The notes: generated from the sequence alone by a model not told the origin. 64,000 nucleotides of DNA from Herbinix hemicellulosilytica (GCF_002904165.1 NZ_CVTD020000008.1:310001-374000); one strand, 5' to 3'; positions 17,123 through 28,068 are shown, numbered from the stretch's first letter. Numbers and translations: made by a program.

Positions 17123-18793
17123 ATGAAGACAATAGAACTGTTGGAAGTGATATTTGTATTTGCCGGAGGCCTTGGAATGTTCTTGTACGGCATGAACATG
17201 ATGGGTGACGGACTTCAAAAATCAGCAGGAAATAAACTAAAACGACTTTTAGGTTATCTGACAAACAACAGGTTGATGGCAGTCCTGGTAGGACTGATAG
17301 TGACAGGTATCATTCAAAGTTCTTCGGCTACAACAGTCATGGTCGTGGGTTTCGTAAATGCCGGAATAATGAATCTTATGCAGGCAACCGGTGTTATAAT
17401 GGGTGCTAATATCGGAACTACAGTAACGGCATGGCTTGTTTCCATGAGTGAATGGAGTGTTCTTTTAAAGCCTGATTTTTTTGCCCCCATTTTGATAGCA
17501 GGAGGAGTATTTGCAACCTTATTATGCAAGAACAAAAAAAAGAAAGATTTGGCCGAAATAGTAATCGGACTGGGATTATTGTTTATCGGATTAAAATTTA
17601 TGTCTGATGTAATTAAACCTTATGCTCAGGCTGAGGATTCAATATTTAGGAATGCATTTGTTGTTTTGGGAAGGCGTCCGTTTCTCGGATTGCTGACCGG
17701 TGCGGTGGTAACAGCCATAATCCAAAGCTCATCCGCATCAGTGGGTATTTTACAGACATTGGCCATGACAGGAGTTGTGAACTGGCAATCGGCCGTATTT
17801 ATTACGTTGGGTCAGAATATAGGAACCTGTATTACGGCAATACTATCTGGTATAGGTGCCAGCAAAACTGCAAAAAGGGCAGCCGTTATACACCTGTCCT
17901 TTAATATGATAGGTGCAGTAATTTTCGGCATAGTTATGTATATTATATTTAATATTAATCCGGGATTTGCCGCCTCAGGAATCAACAGTACACAAATTTC
18001 GTTATTTCATACGGTTTTTAATTTAATTAATACAATTATACTTTTCCCTTTTGCCAACGGGCTTGTTAAGCTTTCGGGAATATTTATAGATGATTCGAAA
18101 CCCGAAGCAAATATGGATGAAATTCAGATTACTCTACGCCATTTGGATGACAGAATTTTGGAAACCCCTTCTTTTGCGGTACAGAATGCCATTAAAGAAG
18201 TGGTTCATATGGGTGAGATTACCCTAAACAATGTAAGGGAAGCTATCGATTCTTTATTAAATAATGATGAAGAAAAAGCCAATAAAGTATTTGAAACAGA
18301 AAAGGTAATTGATGCCCATCAAAAAGTTATTAATGATTATTTGGTTAAAATAAATAACCTTTCATTGACCGAAAGACAACATAAGATTGTCAATAACCTG
18401 TTTCACACGGTTTCCAATATTGAAAGAGTCGGGGATCATGCAGATAACCTGGCTGAACTGGCGGTAGAAAAGGTTAATAACAATATTTACCTTTCAGATG
18501 AAGCTTACGCTGAGTTAAAAGAAATATGCAATGTTGCTATGGAATCTTTTGAGTATGCTGTTAAAGCCAGGGCCAGCGAGAAGAAAGAGTATATAAACAA
18601 AGTAGTTGAAATGGAGAAAGTAGTTGACAGACTAAAGGACGAACTGCGACAAAAACATATAGAACGGCTTTCCAAGGGTATATGTACTTCGGAAAACGGT
18701 GTTATATTCATAGATGCCCTTATAAACCTGGAAAGAATATCAGACCATTCGCTTAATATTGTCAATTATGTAAACGATGAAATAAAAGGATAA
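17123..18793 (+). CDS. Na+/phosphate cotransporter with C-terminal PhoU-like domain
   Basis: 556 residues, start ATG 17123 after AGGAGGAAAC. The membrane half (about 1-310) has the two inverted NptA/NaPi-II repeats, each with the QSSSA signature (IIQSSSATTV near residue 65 and IIQSSSASVG near 201) and a GANIGTT / GQNIGTC partner motif. The C-terminal about 220 residues are helical and PhoU-like (IERVGDHADNLAELA, LERISDHSLNI). It takes up inorganic phosphate with sodium; the PhoU-like part is thought to regulate. It is a single gene with the spo0A terminator upstream. Confidence 0.92.
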   Translation: MKTIELLEVIFVFAGGLGMFLYGMNMMGDGLQKSAGNKLKRLLGYLTNNRLMAVLVGLIVTGIIQSSSATTVMVVGFVNAGIMNLMQATGVIMGANIGTTVTAWLVSMSEWSVLLKPDFFAPILIAGGVFATLLCKNKKKKDLAEIVIGLGLLFIGLKFMSDVIKPYAQAEDSIFRNAFVVLGRRPFLGLLTGAVVTAIIQSSSASVGILQTLAMTGVVNWQSAVFITLGQNIGTCITAILSGIGASKTAKRAAVIHLSFNMIGAVIFGIVMYIIFNINPGFAASGINSTQISLFHTVFNLINTIILFPFANGLVKLSGIFIDDSKPEANMDEIQITLRHLDDRILETPSFAVQNAIKEVVHMGEITLNNVREAIDSLLNNDEEKANKVFETEKVIDAHQKVINDYLVKINNLSLTERQHKIVNNLFHTVSNIERVGDHADNLAELAVEKVNNNIYLSDEAYAELKEICNVAMESFEYAVKARASEKKEYINKVVEMEKVVDRLKDELRQKHIERLSKGICTSENGVIFIDALINLERISDHSLNIVNYVNDEIKG

Positions 18794-19068
18794 TTTTATC
18801 AATAAAATGCACAAAAAATTTTCTATATAACTAAAAAATATAACTTTTATTATAATATTCCATAAAATACGTAGCTGACTCTTGATATTTTTATTTTGAT
18901 TGTGTAAAATTATGATTGATGAAAAATTGACAATCAGTAATTCCTTACTTGTGTTTTCATCGCAATAGGAAATTCTTCAGAATTTTCTGTTGTTCAAAAT
19001 GTGTTAAAATTAAGTTTATCTACTGTCTATGACAGTAATAATATATTAAACATTTAGGAGGAATAGTA

Positions 19069-20082
19069 ATGGCAGTAAAAGTAGCAATTAATGGTTTTGG
19101 ACGCATCGGCCGCCTTGCATTCAGGCAGATGTTCGGAACAGAAGGTTATGAAATTGTAGCTATTAACGATTTAACAGATGCTAAGATGTTAGCACACTTA
19201 TTAAAATACGATTCTGCACAAGGAAAATATTCAAAGGCTGATACCGTTGTAGCAAAGGAAAACTCCATTGTTGTAGACGGCAAAGAGATCAGAATCTACA
19301 GCGAAGCAGATCCTTCCAAGTTACCTTGGAAAGAACTTGATGTAGACGTTGTTCTTGAATGCACAGGCTTCTTTGCATCCAAGGCTAAATCTCAGGCTCA
19401 TATTGATGCCGGTGCCAAGAAAGTAGTTATCTCCGCACCTGCAGGCAATGATCTGCCTACAATCGTATTCGGTGTTAATGAGAATACTCTGAAAGCAACC
19501 GATACAATTATTTCCGCAGCTTCTTGTACAACAAACTGCCTTGCTCCTATGGCTAAGGCTTTAAATGATTTAGCTCCTATCGATAAAGGTTACATGGTTA
19601 CCATCCATGCTTACACCGGTGATCAGATGACTCTTGATGCTCCTCACAGAAAAGGAGATTTAAGAAGAGCTCGTGCCGCAGCCGTTAACATCGTTCCTAA
19701 CTCTACCGGTGCTGCTAAGGCTATCGGCCTTGTTATTCCTGAACTGGCAGGTAAGTTAGACGGTGCTGCACAAAGAGTACCTGTTCCTACCGGTTCAACA
19801 ACAATTCTTACCGCTGTTTGCAATAAGACTGTAACAGCAGAAGAAGTTAATGCAGCAATGAAGGCTGCTTCCAACGAAGTATTTGGATATACCGAAGACG
19901 AAATCGTTTCTTCCGACATTATCGGAAGCACATATGCTTCAATCTTCGATGCAACCCAGACTAAGGTTATGGCACTCGAAGGCGGCAAGAGCTTGGTTAA
20001 GGTTGTTTCCTGGTATGACAACGAGAATTCATACACCAGCAACATGGTAAGAACAATCAAGTATTTTGCTGAGTTAAAGTAA
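19069..20082 (+). CDS. gap: Glyceraldehyde-3-phosphate dehydrogenase, type I
   Basis: 337 residues, ATG 19069 eight bases after TAGGAGGAA. It oxidises glyceraldehyde-3-phosphate with NAD+ and phosphate to 1,3-bisphosphoglycerate. The NAD-binding motif [14 protein letters not shown] is at about 8-21, the catalytic cysteine in [12 protein letters not shown] is near residue 150, and the phosphate-site HAYTGDQ and NSTGAAKA follow. The codon choice is noticeably more restricted than in neighbouring genes, as expected for a highly expressed enzyme. It leads the gap-pgk-tpiA-gpmI lower-glycolysis block. Confidence 0.98.
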   Translation: MAVKVAINGFGRIGRLAFRQMFGTEGYEIVAINDLTDAKMLAHLLKYDSAQGKYSKADTVVAKENSIVVDGKEIRIYSEADPSKLPWKELDVDVVLECTGFFASKAKSQAHIDAGAKKVVISAPAGNDLPTIVFGVNENTLKATDTIISAASCTTNCLAPMAKALNDLAPIDKGYMVTIHAYTGDQMTLDAPHRKGDLRRARAAAVNIVPNSTGAAKAIGLVIPELAGKLDGAAQRVPVPTGSTTILTAVCNKTVTAEEVNAAMKAASNEVFGYTEDEIVSSDIIGSTYASIFDATQTKVMALEGGKSLVKVVSWYDNENSYTSNMVRTIKYFAELK

Positions 20083-20111
20083 TTTAATATCAAGCTTATA
20101 GATCCATGAAG

Positions 20112-20139
20112 GGTCCGGTCTTTAAGGGCCGGACCTTTT
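20112..20139 (+). terminator. Hairpin between gap and pgk
   Basis: GGTCCGGTC (20112-20120) pairs with GGCCGGACC (20127-20135) around a 6-nt loop, followed by TTTT. The tract is short, so it may be a partial terminator that lets gap be expressed above pgk. Confidence 0.7.
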
Positions 20140-20185
20140 GTGCATATCCTTATGTACAAAAATATACAGGAAAGGAGCATATACC

Positions 20186-21379
20186 ATGTTAAATAAGAAA
20201 TCTGTTGATGATATAAATGTAAAGGGTAAGCGGGTACTTGTAAGATGCGATTTTAATGTTCCCCTGCAGGACGGCAAAATTACCGATGATACCCGTATTG
20301 TTGAGGCACTTCCTACAATTAAGAAGCTGATCAATGACGGTGGAAAAGTTATTCTTTGCTCCCATATGGGTAAACCCAAGGGAGTTCCCAAGCCTGAACT
20401 GTCACTGGCACCTGTTGCCGCAAGACTGTCCGAACTTTTAGGAAAAGAAGTAGTATTCGCTAAAGATGACAACGTAGTCGGCGAGAATGCCAAAGCTGCT
20501 GTAGCTGCCATGAAAGAAGGAGACGTTGTACTTCTTGAGAATACCAGATTCAGAGAAGAAGAAACCAAGAATATTGATACATTCAGCGAGGAACTGGCGT
20601 CCCTTTGTGATGTATTTGTAAATGATGCGTTCGGTACCGCACACAGAGCCCACTGCTCCAACGTAGGTGTTACAAAATTTGTTGATACCGCTGTTGTAGG
20701 ATACTTAATGCAGAAGGAAATCGAGTTCTTAGGAAATGCCGTTAACAATCCCAAGAGACCTTTTGTTGCAATTCTTGGAGGTTCCAAGGTATCCAGCAAG
20801 ATTTCCGTTATTAACAACTTACTGGATAAAGTTGATAAATTACTTATCGGTGGCGGTATGGCATATACCTTCATGAAGGCAATGGGAGAAGAGGTAGGTA
20901 ACTCCTTACTGGAAGAAGATTATCTTGATTATGCAAAAGATATGATTAAGAAAGCTGAAGAAAAAGGCGTTCAATTACTTCTTCCTGTAGATACTGTTGT
21001 TGCAAAAGAATTCTCAAATGATTCTGAATTTAAGACCGTTAAACGCGGAGAAATTGAAGCAGGCTGGCAAGGTCTTGATATCGGTGAAGAAACCCGTAAG
21101 CTTTTTGCTGATGCGGTTAAGGATGCTAAGACTGTTGTTTGGAACGGACCTATGGGTGTATTCGAGATGCCCAATTTTGCCAAAGGTACATTTGCCGTTG
21201 CTCAGGCTCTGGCAGAGATAGATGCAATCACTATTATCGGTGGAGGAGATTCTGCCGCTGCTGTAAATCAGCTTGGATTTAAGGATAAGATGACTCATAT
21301 TTCAACCGGTGGCGGAGCTTCCCTGGAATTCCTTGAAGGAAAAGAACTTCCCGGTGTTGCTGCAGCTAATGATAAATAA
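20186..21379 (+). CDS. pgk: Phosphoglycerate kinase
   Basis: 397 residues. The frame opens further upstream, but ATG 20186 follows AAAGGAG with correct spacing and gives the normal start [20 protein letters not shown]. It transfers the acyl phosphate of 1,3-bisphosphoglycerate to ADP. Substrate-site motifs RCDFNVPL (about 20-27) and SHMGKPKG (about 62-69), plus LLENTRFR and the nucleotide-binding GGSKVSSKI and GPMGVFE/GGGDS regions, are intact. Length is standard. It is second in the glycolytic block, 104 bp after gap. Confidence 0.98.
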   Translation: MLNKKSVDDINVKGKRVLVRCDFNVPLQDGKITDDTRIVEALPTIKKLINDGGKVILCSHMGKPKGVPKPELSLAPVAARLSELLGKEVVFAKDDNVVGENAKAAVAAMKEGDVVLLENTRFREEETKNIDTFSEELASLCDVFVNDAFGTAHRAHCSNVGVTKFVDTAVVGYLMQKEIEFLGNAVNNPKRPFVAILGGSKVSSKISVINNLLDKVDKLLIGGGMAYTFMKAMGEEVGNSLLEEDYLDYAKDMIKKAEEKGVQLLLPVDTVVAKEFSNDSEFKTVKRGEIEAGWQGLDIGEETRKLFADAVKDAKTVVWNGPMGVFEMPNFAKGTFAVAQALAEIDAITIIGGGDSAAAVNQLGFKDKMTHISTGGGASLEFLEGKELPGVAAANDK

Positions 21380-21409
21380 TAATATTTTTATAGAATACGT
21401 AGCTTAATT

Positions 21410-21464
21410 TTGTAGCAAGCTATTTCGGAATAAGTCTTGTAATTTCCGGAAAAGCTTGCTACAA
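21410..21464 (+). repeat. Inverted repeat after pgk
   Basis: TTGTAGCAAGCT (21410-21421) pairs with AGCTTGCTACAA (21453-21464), with further inner pairing CGGAA/TTCCG. It is not followed by a T run, so termination is doubtful; it may be a processing or partial terminator structure between pgk and tpiA. Confidence 0.55.
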
Positions 21465-21531
21465 TATATTAATCGGTGTAAATTAGAAAAGACAGTTTAG
21501 CAAAAGCAATATATTTACAAAAATTAATTTA

Positions 21532-21580
21532 TATACATAATGTAAAAGTAAAGCCTAAACATTATGTATAGCAGGCTTTA
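21532..21580 (+). promoter_or_regulatory. Overlapping, mutually exclusive hairpins in the tpiA leader
   Basis: TATACATAATGT (21532-21543) is a perfect inverse of ACATTATGTATA (21559-21570). The loop of that hairpin contains TAAAGCCT (21549-21556), a perfect inverse of AGGCTTTA (21573-21580). Only two bases separate the two 3' arms, so both helices cannot form fully together. A small TGCCG/CGGCA hairpin (about 21610-21626) and the SD at 21643 follow. This looks like a switchable leader, with no known family recognised. Confidence 0.45.
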
Positions 21581-21653
21581 ACCAAAAAGCAAAGAATAAA
21601 AAGACAGCATTGCCGCTAAAAACGGCATAATTATAGAATTTTAGGAGGATATC

Positions 21654-22400
21654 ATGCGCAGAAAAATTATAGCAGGCAACTGGAAAATGAATAAAACACC
21701 CAGTGAAGCGATTGCATTGATAAATGAATTAAAACCGTTGGTGGCAACGGACGAAGCTGATGTCGTATTTTGTGTACCTTTCGTAAGTTTAATTCCTGCC
21801 ATAGAAGCTGTTAAGGGATCAAACATTGAAATCGGTGCGCAAAATATGCATTTTGAAGAAAGCGGAGCATATACCGGAGAAATAGCTCCTAAGATGCTTA
21901 CCGAAATCGGTGTTAAGTATGTTATAATCGGTCATTCCGAGAGAAGGGAATATTTCGGTGAAACCGATGAGACAGTAAATAAGAAAGTATTGAAAGCATT
22001 TGAACATGGACTTACACCTATCATATGCTGCGGAGAAACATTAAAACAGAGAGAACAGGGTATTACAATAGATTTTGTACGTCAGCAGATAAAGATTGCT
22101 TTCCTTGGTGTAACCAAAGAGCAGGCTAAGAAGGCTGTTATTGCTTATGAGCCTATCTGGGCTATCGGAACAGGAAAGGTAGCTACTCCCGAGCAGGCAG
22201 AAGAAGTTTGCAAAGCTATTCGTGAATGCATCGAAGAAATTTATGATAAAGAAGTGGCAGATGCTATCCGTATCCAGTATGGCGGAAGCGTAACCGCTGC
22301 CAGCGCATATGAGCTGTTTAGCCAGCCTAACATAGACGGCGGCCTGGTTGGTGGAGCAAGCCTGAAGGCTGATTTCGGAAAAATTGTTAATTATAAATAA
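21654..22400 (+). CDS. tpiA: Triosephosphate isomerase
   Basis: 248 residues, ATG 21654 after TTAGGAGGATATC. It interconverts dihydroxyacetone phosphate and glyceraldehyde-3-phosphate. Substrate lysine in AGNWKMNK (about 6-13), catalytic histidine in IIGHSERRE (about 92-100), catalytic glutamate in [19 protein letters not shown] (about 164-182, flexible loop 6) and phosphate-binding YGGSV and GGLVGGASL are all present. Length is normal. It is third in the glycolytic block, with an unusually long (274 bp) structured leader after pgk. Confidence 0.98.
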   Translation: MRRKIIAGNWKMNKTPSEAIALINELKPLVATDEADVVFCVPFVSLIPAIEAVKGSNIEIGAQNMHFEESGAYTGEIAPKMLTEIGVKYVIIGHSERREYFGETDETVNKKVLKAFEHGLTPIICCGETLKQREQGITIDFVRQQIKIAFLGVTKEQAKKAVIAYEPIWAIGTGKVATPEQAEEVCKAIRECIEEIYDKEVADAIRIQYGGSVTAASAYELFSQPNIDGGLVGGASLKADFGKIVNYK

Positions 22401-22447
22401 GTTTTATCTTTTGACTCGGTATAAAGAGTTTAGTAAAGGAGACCAAC

Positions 22448-23992
22448 ATGAGAAAGAAACCAACAGTTTTATTGGTATTAGACGGTTACGGACTTAATGA
22501 AAAAACAGAGGGAAATGCAATTGCACAGGCAAAGACTCCTGTAATGGACCGTTTAATGAATGAATATCCTTTTGTCAAAGGAAATGCCAGCGGCATGGCT
22601 GTAGGCCTTCCGGAAGGGCAGATGGGTAATTCGGAAGTAGGACATATCAATATCGGTGCAGGAAGAATTGTATATCAGGAACTGACCAGAATAACAAAAG
22701 AAATCCAGGACGGAACCTTTTTTGAGAATCCTGCCCTTTTGGCTGCAGTTGAAAACTGCAAAAAGAATAATTCTGACCTTCATTTATACGGTCTTCTTTC
22801 CGACGGAGGTGTCCACAGTCATAATACCCACTTATATGGTTTGCTGGAGTTGGCAAAGCGTAACGGACTTAAAAATGTATATGTCCATGCATTCTTAGAC
22901 GGCAGGGATACACCTCCCGCATCCGGCAAAGGCTATATTGAAGAACTTATGGAACAGATGAGGATTATCGGTGTGGGCAAGATAGCAACGGTTATGGGGC
23001 GCTACTATGCTATGGACAGAGATAACCGTTGGGACCGTATCGAAAAGGCTTACAGAGCTATGGTATACGGTGAAGGGGAGACCGCCGAAAATCCTGTCGT
23101 TGCGGTCCAGGATTCATATAACAAGGAAGTCTACGATGAATTTGTTGTACCGACCGTTGTTTTGGAAAACGGAAAACCTGTTGCAACCATAAAAGATAAT
23201 GATACGATTATCTTCTATAATTTCAGGCCTGACAGGGCAAGAGAAATAACCAGAGTATTCTGCGAAGATGATTTTACGGCATTTAACCGCGGCGAAAAGA
23301 GATTAAATGTTACTTATGTATGCTTCTCTGAGTATGATATAACCATACCCAATAAGCTGGTAGCTTTCCATAAGATATCTATTGATAATACTTTCGGACA
23401 ATTTTTGGCACAGCATAAAATGACACAGTTAAGACTTGCAGAAACAGAAAAATATGCCCATGTAACGTTTTTCTTCAATGCCGGTGTAGAAGTGCCGAAT
23501 GAAGGAGAAGACAGAATACTGGTAAATTCTCCGAAGGTTGCTACTTATGATCTGAAGCCTGAGATGAGTGTATATGAGGTAACAGATCATTTGGTAGAGG
23601 CTATAAAATCAGGTAAATATGATGTGATAGTTGCCAACTTTGCAAATCCGGATATGGTTGGACATACCGGTATATTGGAAGCTGCAATTAAGGCAATCGA
23701 AGCAGTGGACGAATGTTTGGGAAGAGTTGTGGATGCACTTCTTAGTGTAGACGGTGTAATGTTTGTATGTGCAGACCATGGCAATGCAGAGCAATTGATT
23801 GACTATAATACCAATGAGCCGTTTACTGCCCATACCACAAATCCGGTACCTTTTATACTTGTAAACTATGATAAAGATTACACCTTGGCAGAAGGCGGAT
23901 GCCTGGCTGATATAGTTCCTACCCTTATTGAAATAATGGGTATGGAAAAGCCGAAAGAAATGACAGGCAGATCTCTCTTGATAAAGAAGTAG
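22448..23992 (+). CDS. gpmI: 2,3-bisphosphoglycerate-independent phosphoglycerate mutase
   Basis: 514 residues, ATG 22448 after AAAGGAGACCAAC, 47 bp after tpiA and probably cotranscribed. It converts 3- to 2-phosphoglycerate with Mn2+, via a phosphoserine. Alkaline-phosphatase-fold motifs are intact: LLVLDGYGLN (about 7-16), the catalytic serine in GQMGNSEVGHINIGAGR (about 57-73), HAFLDGRDTPP, GRYYAMDRDNRWDR, NFRPDRARE, NFANPDMVGHTG and CADHGNAEQ (metal ligands). It completes gap-pgk-tpiA-gpmI; enolase is not in the window. Confidence 0.98.
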   Translation: MRKKPTVLLVLDGYGLNEKTEGNAIAQAKTPVMDRLMNEYPFVKGNASGMAVGLPEGQMGNSEVGHINIGAGRIVYQELTRITKEIQDGTFFENPALLAAVENCKKNNSDLHLYGLLSDGGVHSHNTHLYGLLELAKRNGLKNVYVHAFLDGRDTPPASGKGYIEELMEQMRIIGVGKIATVMGRYYAMDRDNRWDRIEKAYRAMVYGEGETAENPVVAVQDSYNKEVYDEFVVPTVVLENGKPVATIKDNDTIIFYNFRPDRAREITRVFCEDDFTAFNRGEKRLNVTYVCFSEYDITIPNKLVAFHKISIDNTFGQFLAQHKMTQLRLAETEKYAHVTFFFNAGVEVPNEGEDRILVNSPKVATYDLKPEMSVYEVTDHLVEAIKSGKYDVIVANFANPDMVGHTGILEAAIKAIEAVDECLGRVVDALLSVDGVMFVCADHGNAEQLIDYNTNEPFTAHTTNPVPFILVNYDKDYTLAEGGCLADIVPTLIEIMGMEKPKEMTGRSLLIKK

Positions 23993-24064
23993 TCCGGATA
24001 GAAAAAAATGTTGAAATGAAGTACGTTCTGTGTTAGAATAGGCGTAGTTTTAGGAGGTGTAACC

Positions 24065-24304
24065 GTGGACATTTTAAAAACGATTGTTCAAATCGTGTAT
24101 ATCGCGATTTGCATTGTGTTAACAGTAATAGTATTAAAACAGGAAGGAAAATCCTCCGGTTTATCCGGTGCATTGACAGGCGCTTCTGAAACATTTTGGA
24201 GCAAAAACAAGGGACGTTCTGTCGAGGGTATACTTGAAAAATTAACAAAAATTTTAGCCGCTGTATTTGTTATACTCTCGGTAGTGTTAAATCTGGATTG
24301 GTAA
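24065..24304 (+). CDS. secG: Preprotein translocase subunit SecG
   Basis: 79 residues starting at GTG 24065, eight bases after TAGGAGGTG. Two membrane segments (about 5-25 and 58-77) are separated by the SecG motif region LKQEGKSSGLSGALTG and FWSKNKGRS. SecG assists SecYE in protein export. It lies 72 bp after gpmI and ahead of rnr-smpB-ssrA, a very common Firmicute order. Confidence 0.95.
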   Translation: MDILKTIVQIVYIAICIVLTVIVLKQEGKSSGLSGALTGASETFWSKNKGRSVEGILEKLTKILAAVFVILSVVLNLDW

Positions 24305-24362
24305 TAGGTTTTCAAGAGGCAGATTAATAATATAAAAATTCTTAATATGCACCGTTAACAGC

Positions 24363-24434
24363 ACACCTGCTGTGATTTGAGTTGTCATAGGATGGCATGT
24401 ATGTCTATAATGACACATAAATCACAGCAGGTGT
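24363..24434. repeat. Palindromic repeat, copy 2 (72 bp), after secG
   Basis: ACACCTGCTGTGATTT (24363-24378) is a perfect 16-bp inverse of 24419-24434, with an inner TGTCATAG / CTATAATGACA pairing. It shares the CTGTGATT...TGTCATAG...TGACA...AATCACAG order with copies at 16894 and 57612. No T run follows, so it is not an ordinary terminator. Confidence 0.7.
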
Positions 24435-24750
24435 ACTTGTTCATGGACATTTATATTTTAGGATTAGATATGATAAGGTTTAAAGTGCAATAATTTATTA
24501 AATTGTGTCAAACAATATCAAATGTTTTTCAGGTGCCGGATATAGATTAATAGTTTATTCTTTTTGTATAACAGCCGGGGGATTTTTTATAATAATATTA
24601 AAAAAGTATAATACATTAATGCAATATATGGTATACTATGAATAGTTTTTCTGATTTGTACATTAAATGTAAATAAATCATATTGCTTAAAACTATAATA
24701 ACTTTAGAAATAATAAAAATATAAAAGAAAAATTGAAATAGGAGCCATAT
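24435..24750. other. Intergenic region upstream of rnr
   Basis: AT-rich 316 bp. Several TATAAT-like hexamers (24607, around 24692) lack a convincing -35. No ORF or RNA gene was recognised. Confidence 0.4.
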
Positions 24751-26883
24751 ATGACAGACAGCAAAAGATTTGAAAAAAAAAGAAAAATGCTTATGGAATT
24801 TTTCACGGACAAAGAATACAGACCTATGAGGTTTAGGGATATTGTTGCCTTATTGCAGGTTCCGAAAGACTCAAAAAATGAGTTAAAGGAAATACTGGAT
24901 TCCTTGGTATCACAGGGAAGCATTGTTGTGGATGATAAAGGAAGATATCTGGTTCCGGGAGATAATATTAAGACAGGTATTTTTTCCGGAACTCAGAGAG
25001 GGTTTGGATTCGTAACCTTGGAAGGAGAACCGGAAGACATATTTATACCCGAATCGTCCACCAACGGAGCCATGCATGGGGACAAGGTAGCTGTTATGCT
25101 GACCAATGAAAAGTCAGGAAAAAGACGGGAAGGTATCATAGTCCGAATAGTAGAACGGGGTATGACAGAGATTGTCGGTACCTTTGAGAAAAATAAAAAC
25201 TTCGGTTTTGTTGTTCCGGATAACAATAAATTCCATGATATTTATATTCCCAAGGAGCATACCAAGGGGGCTGTAACAGGTCATAAAGTAGTCGTTAAAA
25301 TAACGGACTACGGAGACGAAAATCACAGTCCCGAGGGCGAAGTTGTGGAAATCATAGGTCATATTAATGACCCTGGTGTGGATATAATGTCGGTCATAAA
25401 AGCATACGGACTTCCGGTGGAATTCCCGAAAGACGTGCTTCGTATAGTCGACTTTATTCCTGACGAGATAAGTCCGGAAGAAATAAAAAACAGAAGAGAT
25501 ATCAGGGACCTGCCGACGGTAACAATTGACGGTGAAGATGCCAAGGACCTGGATGATGCCATATCCTTAACCAAGGAGGGGGATATTTATCATCTGGGAG
25601 TACACATTGCCGATGTCAGCCATTATGTTAAGGAAGGATCTCTCCTTGATAAGGAAGCACTAAAAAGGGGTACAAGCGTGTATTTGGTAGACCGGGTAAT
25701 ACCTATGTTGCCCCATAAGCTTTCTAACGGAATATGTTCCTTAAATCCGGGAGAAGACCGGCTGGCATTAAGCTGCTTCATGGACATTGACTCAAAAGGC
25801 AATGTAATAAACCATGAAATAGTCGAAACCGTAATCAGGTCCGACAGACGCATGACCTATACCGATGTTAATAAAATTGTTGAGGAACAGGACGAAGAAT
25901 TAATTGAGAAATACAAGGATTTTGTCCCCATGTTTATGCTGATGCTTGAACTGTCGGAAATTTTAAAGAAGAGAAGGCATAAACGGGGAGCAATAAACTT
26001 TGATTTCCCTGAAAGCAAGATTATTGTAGACAAAAACGGTAAGCCAATTGAAATCAAGCCTTATGAAAGAAATAAGGCAACAAAGATTATTGAAGAATTT
26101 ATGCTTATTGCCAATGAAACCATAGCAGAAGATTTCTTTTGGCAGGAAATTCCCTTTATATATCGTACCCATGAAAATCCGGATGAAGAAAAAATAAAGG
26201 CTTTAGCAATATTCATCAATAACTTCGGCTACAGCCTTAAACTGGGAAATGATGATATACACCCGAAGGAAATTCAAAAACTTCTTATAAAGGTTGAAGA
26301 TACTCCCGAAGAGGCCTTAATCAGCCGGCTTACGTTAAGATCCATGAAACAGGCAAAATACACTGTTGCAAATACCGGACACTTCGGCTTATCAACAAAA
26401 TATTATTGTCATTTTACATCGCCGATACGCCGTTATCCTGACCTTCAGATTCACCGTATTATCAAAGAAAATCTGAGAGGAAAACTGACCGAAAGCAGAA
26501 GAAGCCATTATGAAAAGATTTTGAATGAAGTAGCCAATCATTCAAGTAAGACGGAACGCAGGGCTGATGAAGCCGAACGGGAAGTAGAAAAGATGAAAAA
26601 AGTTGAATATATGACGGAGCATATAGGCGAAGTATTTGAAGGCGTAATCTCCGGCATAACATCATGGGGCATCTATGTCGAGCTTCCCAACACGATTGAA
26701 GGTATGGTCCGTGTAAGTGACATGGATGATGATTTTTACATTTATGATGAAGAACGTTACCAGATGATAGGGGAGCATACGAAAAAAACCTACAAACTGG
26801 GTCAAAAAGTTAAGGTTGAGGTAATAAGTGCCGATAAACTTCTTCGGACAATTGATTTTGCATTTGTGGAGGATGAAGAATAA
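24751..26883 (+). CDS. rnr: Ribonuclease R
   Basis: 710 residues, ATG 24751 after ATAGGAGCC. It is a 3'-5' exoribonuclease that degrades structured RNA and works with tmRNA-SmpB on non-stop mRNAs. It has an N-terminal winged-helix-like segment (about 20-70), two cold-shock-type OB domains ([18 protein letters not shown] near 75, [17 protein letters not shown] near 145), the RNB catalytic domain from about 250 with [16 protein letters not shown] (active-site aspartates) and [16 protein letters not shown], then a C-terminal S1 domain ([20 protein letters not shown], about 627-646). smpB begins 1 bp after its stop, so the two are coupled. Confidence 0.97.
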   Translation: MTDSKRFEKKRKMLMEFFTDKEYRPMRFRDIVALLQVPKDSKNELKEILDSLVSQGSIVVDDKGRYLVPGDNIKTGIFSGTQRGFGFVTLEGEPEDIFIPESSTNGAMHGDKVAVMLTNEKSGKRREGIIVRIVERGMTEIVGTFEKNKNFGFVVPDNNKFHDIYIPKEHTKGAVTGHKVVVKITDYGDENHSPEGEVVEIIGHINDPGVDIMSVIKAYGLPVEFPKDVLRIVDFIPDEISPEEIKNRRDIRDLPTVTIDGEDAKDLDDAISLTKEGDIYHLGVHIADVSHYVKEGSLLDKEALKRGTSVYLVDRVIPMLPHKLSNGICSLNPGEDRLALSCFMDIDSKGNVINHEIVETVIRSDRRMTYTDVNKIVEEQDEELIEKYKDFVPMFMLMLELSEILKKRRHKRGAINFDFPESKIIVDKNGKPIEIKPYERNKATKIIEEFMLIANETIAEDFFWQEIPFIYRTHENPDEEKIKALAIFINNFGYSLKLGNDDIHPKEIQKLLIKVEDTPEEALISRLTLRSMKQAKYTVANTGHFGLSTKYYCHFTSPIRRYPDLQIHRIIKENLRGKLTESRRSHYEKILNEVANHSSKTERRADEAEREVEKMKKVEYMTEHIGEVFEGVISGITSWGIYVELPNTIEGMVRVSDMDDDFYIYDEERYQMIGEHTKKTYKLGQKVKVEVISADKLLRTIDFAFVEDEE

Positions 26884-26884
26884 A

Positions 26885-27346
26885 ATGGGGGAAAATATAA
26901 AGCTGATTGCCAATAACAAAAAGGCATACCATGATTATTTCATAGAGGATAAGTATGAAGCAGGAATAGTGCTTCACGGTACCGAAGTTAAATCCTTAAG
27001 GATGGGAAAATGCAGTATAAAAGAATCGTTTATTCGTGTTGAAAACGGCGAACTTTTTATTTACGGAATGCATATTAGTCCTTATGAAAAGGGGAATATC
27101 TTTAACAGGGACCCCTTACGTGTAAGGAAGCTTTTGCTTCACAAATACCAGATAAATAAGCTGGCAGGAAGACTGTCACAAAAAGGGTATACTTTGGTAC
27201 CGTTACAGGTTTACTTTAAAGGGCATTTGGTAAAGCTTGAAATTGGGCTTGCAAAAGGTAAAAAACTTTATGACAAGCGAGAAGACATTGCCAAGAAAGA
27301 TATGAGACGTGAAGTTGAAAGAGACTTTAAAGTAAGAAATCTGTAA
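26885..27346 (+). CDS. smpB: SsrA-binding protein SmpB
   Basis: 153 residues. The frame extends back into rnr, but ATG 26885, one base after the rnr stop and 12 bp after GGAGG (26868-26872), gives the normal start [20 protein letters not shown]. It binds the tRNA-like domain of tmRNA and delivers it to stalled ribosomes. Family motifs [32 protein letters not shown] and [18 protein letters not shown] are present, with the basic C-terminal tail [13 protein letters not shown]. The tmRNA gene follows 163 bp downstream. Confidence 0.98.
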   Translation: MGENIKLIANNKKAYHDYFIEDKYEAGIVLHGTEVKSLRMGKCSIKESFIRVENGELFIYGMHISPYEKGNIFNRDPLRVRKLLLHKYQINKLAGRLSQKGYTLVPLQVYFKGHLVKLEIGLAKGKKLYDKREDIAKKDMRREVERDFKVRNL

Positions 27347-27509
27347 TTAGTTTTTTAATTATGTTAAATATTTAAATTTATAAATTGTAATTTTAAAATA
27401 ACTTAAAGTATAATTTGGAACAAGAAACATGATTTCTCATTTTAATTTATTAATTATCTCTTTATTTTCTAATGATTTTATGATAAAATAAATCACACAA
27501 AATAAACAA

Positions 27510-27857
27510 GGGGTTGTACTGGTTTCGACGAGGGTTTTGAAATTGCAGTAGCCATTCGCAGTTCCGGGACTGCGTCACCAACCTGGACCTAAATATAAAC
27601 GCAAACGATAATTACGAATTAGCTGCTGCGTAATAGCAGCTTGTCGGCCTTAAGCGGCCCGCGGCTTAAGAAACCGGCATCAAATTAGCGGGGACCTTTA
27701 TCTCCAAAGCTTTGAGGAGATAAAAGATTTATGAAGCTACCAAGACCGAAAGCCTGTCTATCGGCGTTCGGTTGAGGGAATGATAAAAGATAGACTGTAA
27801 TGGGAGAAGCTGCAATGGATGGACTTTCGGACGCGGGTTCAATTCCCGCCAGCTCCA
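27510..27857 (+). ncRNA. ssrA: tmRNA (ssrA)
   Basis: The 5' end GGGGTTG pairs with the 3' CAGCTCC (27850-27856, discriminator A 27857) as a 7-bp acceptor stem. The conserved 5' TACTGGTTTCGACG and the 3' T-arm CGCGGGTTCAATTCCCGCC are present. The tag frame from GCA 27601 reads A-N-D-N-Y-E-L-A-A-A, then TAA TAG at 27631-27636, in line with clostridial tags ending AAA. CCA is not encoded. It lies directly downstream of smpB. Confidence 0.96.
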
Positions 27858-27862
27858 TCGTT

Positions 27863-27894
27863 AAAACCACATCTAGTTTTAGATGTGGTTTTTT
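27863..27894 (+). terminator. ssrA terminator
   Basis: AACCACATCTA (27865-27875) / TAGATGTGGTT (27880-27890), GTTT loop, T run. Confidence 0.93.
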
Positions 27895-28068
27895 GCGTAA
27901 TATGAGACTTTTTTACATAATAATTCGTATTTAGTGCACATAAAAATAATCTTTTTAAACTTCATAAAGTCAACATGATTTAGGGGCTAAGGGATAGCAG
28001 AATAAATTTAACTTTTTATCACATTTTAAAAAGTGTAAGTCCGAAGGTTTTATGGATAAAAAATATGA

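Noticed and set aside
21532-21580. H-type pseudoknot in the tpiA leader
   Set aside because: Only 2 nt would have to span a 12-bp stem, which is sterically implausible; competing hairpins are the better reading.
27685-27870. Minus-strand 61-aa reading frame inside ssrA (MVLTMELAGIEPASES...)
   Set aside because: It lies wholly antisense to the tmRNA and is a commonly mis-annotated artefact of the tRNA-like region; no ribosome binding site.
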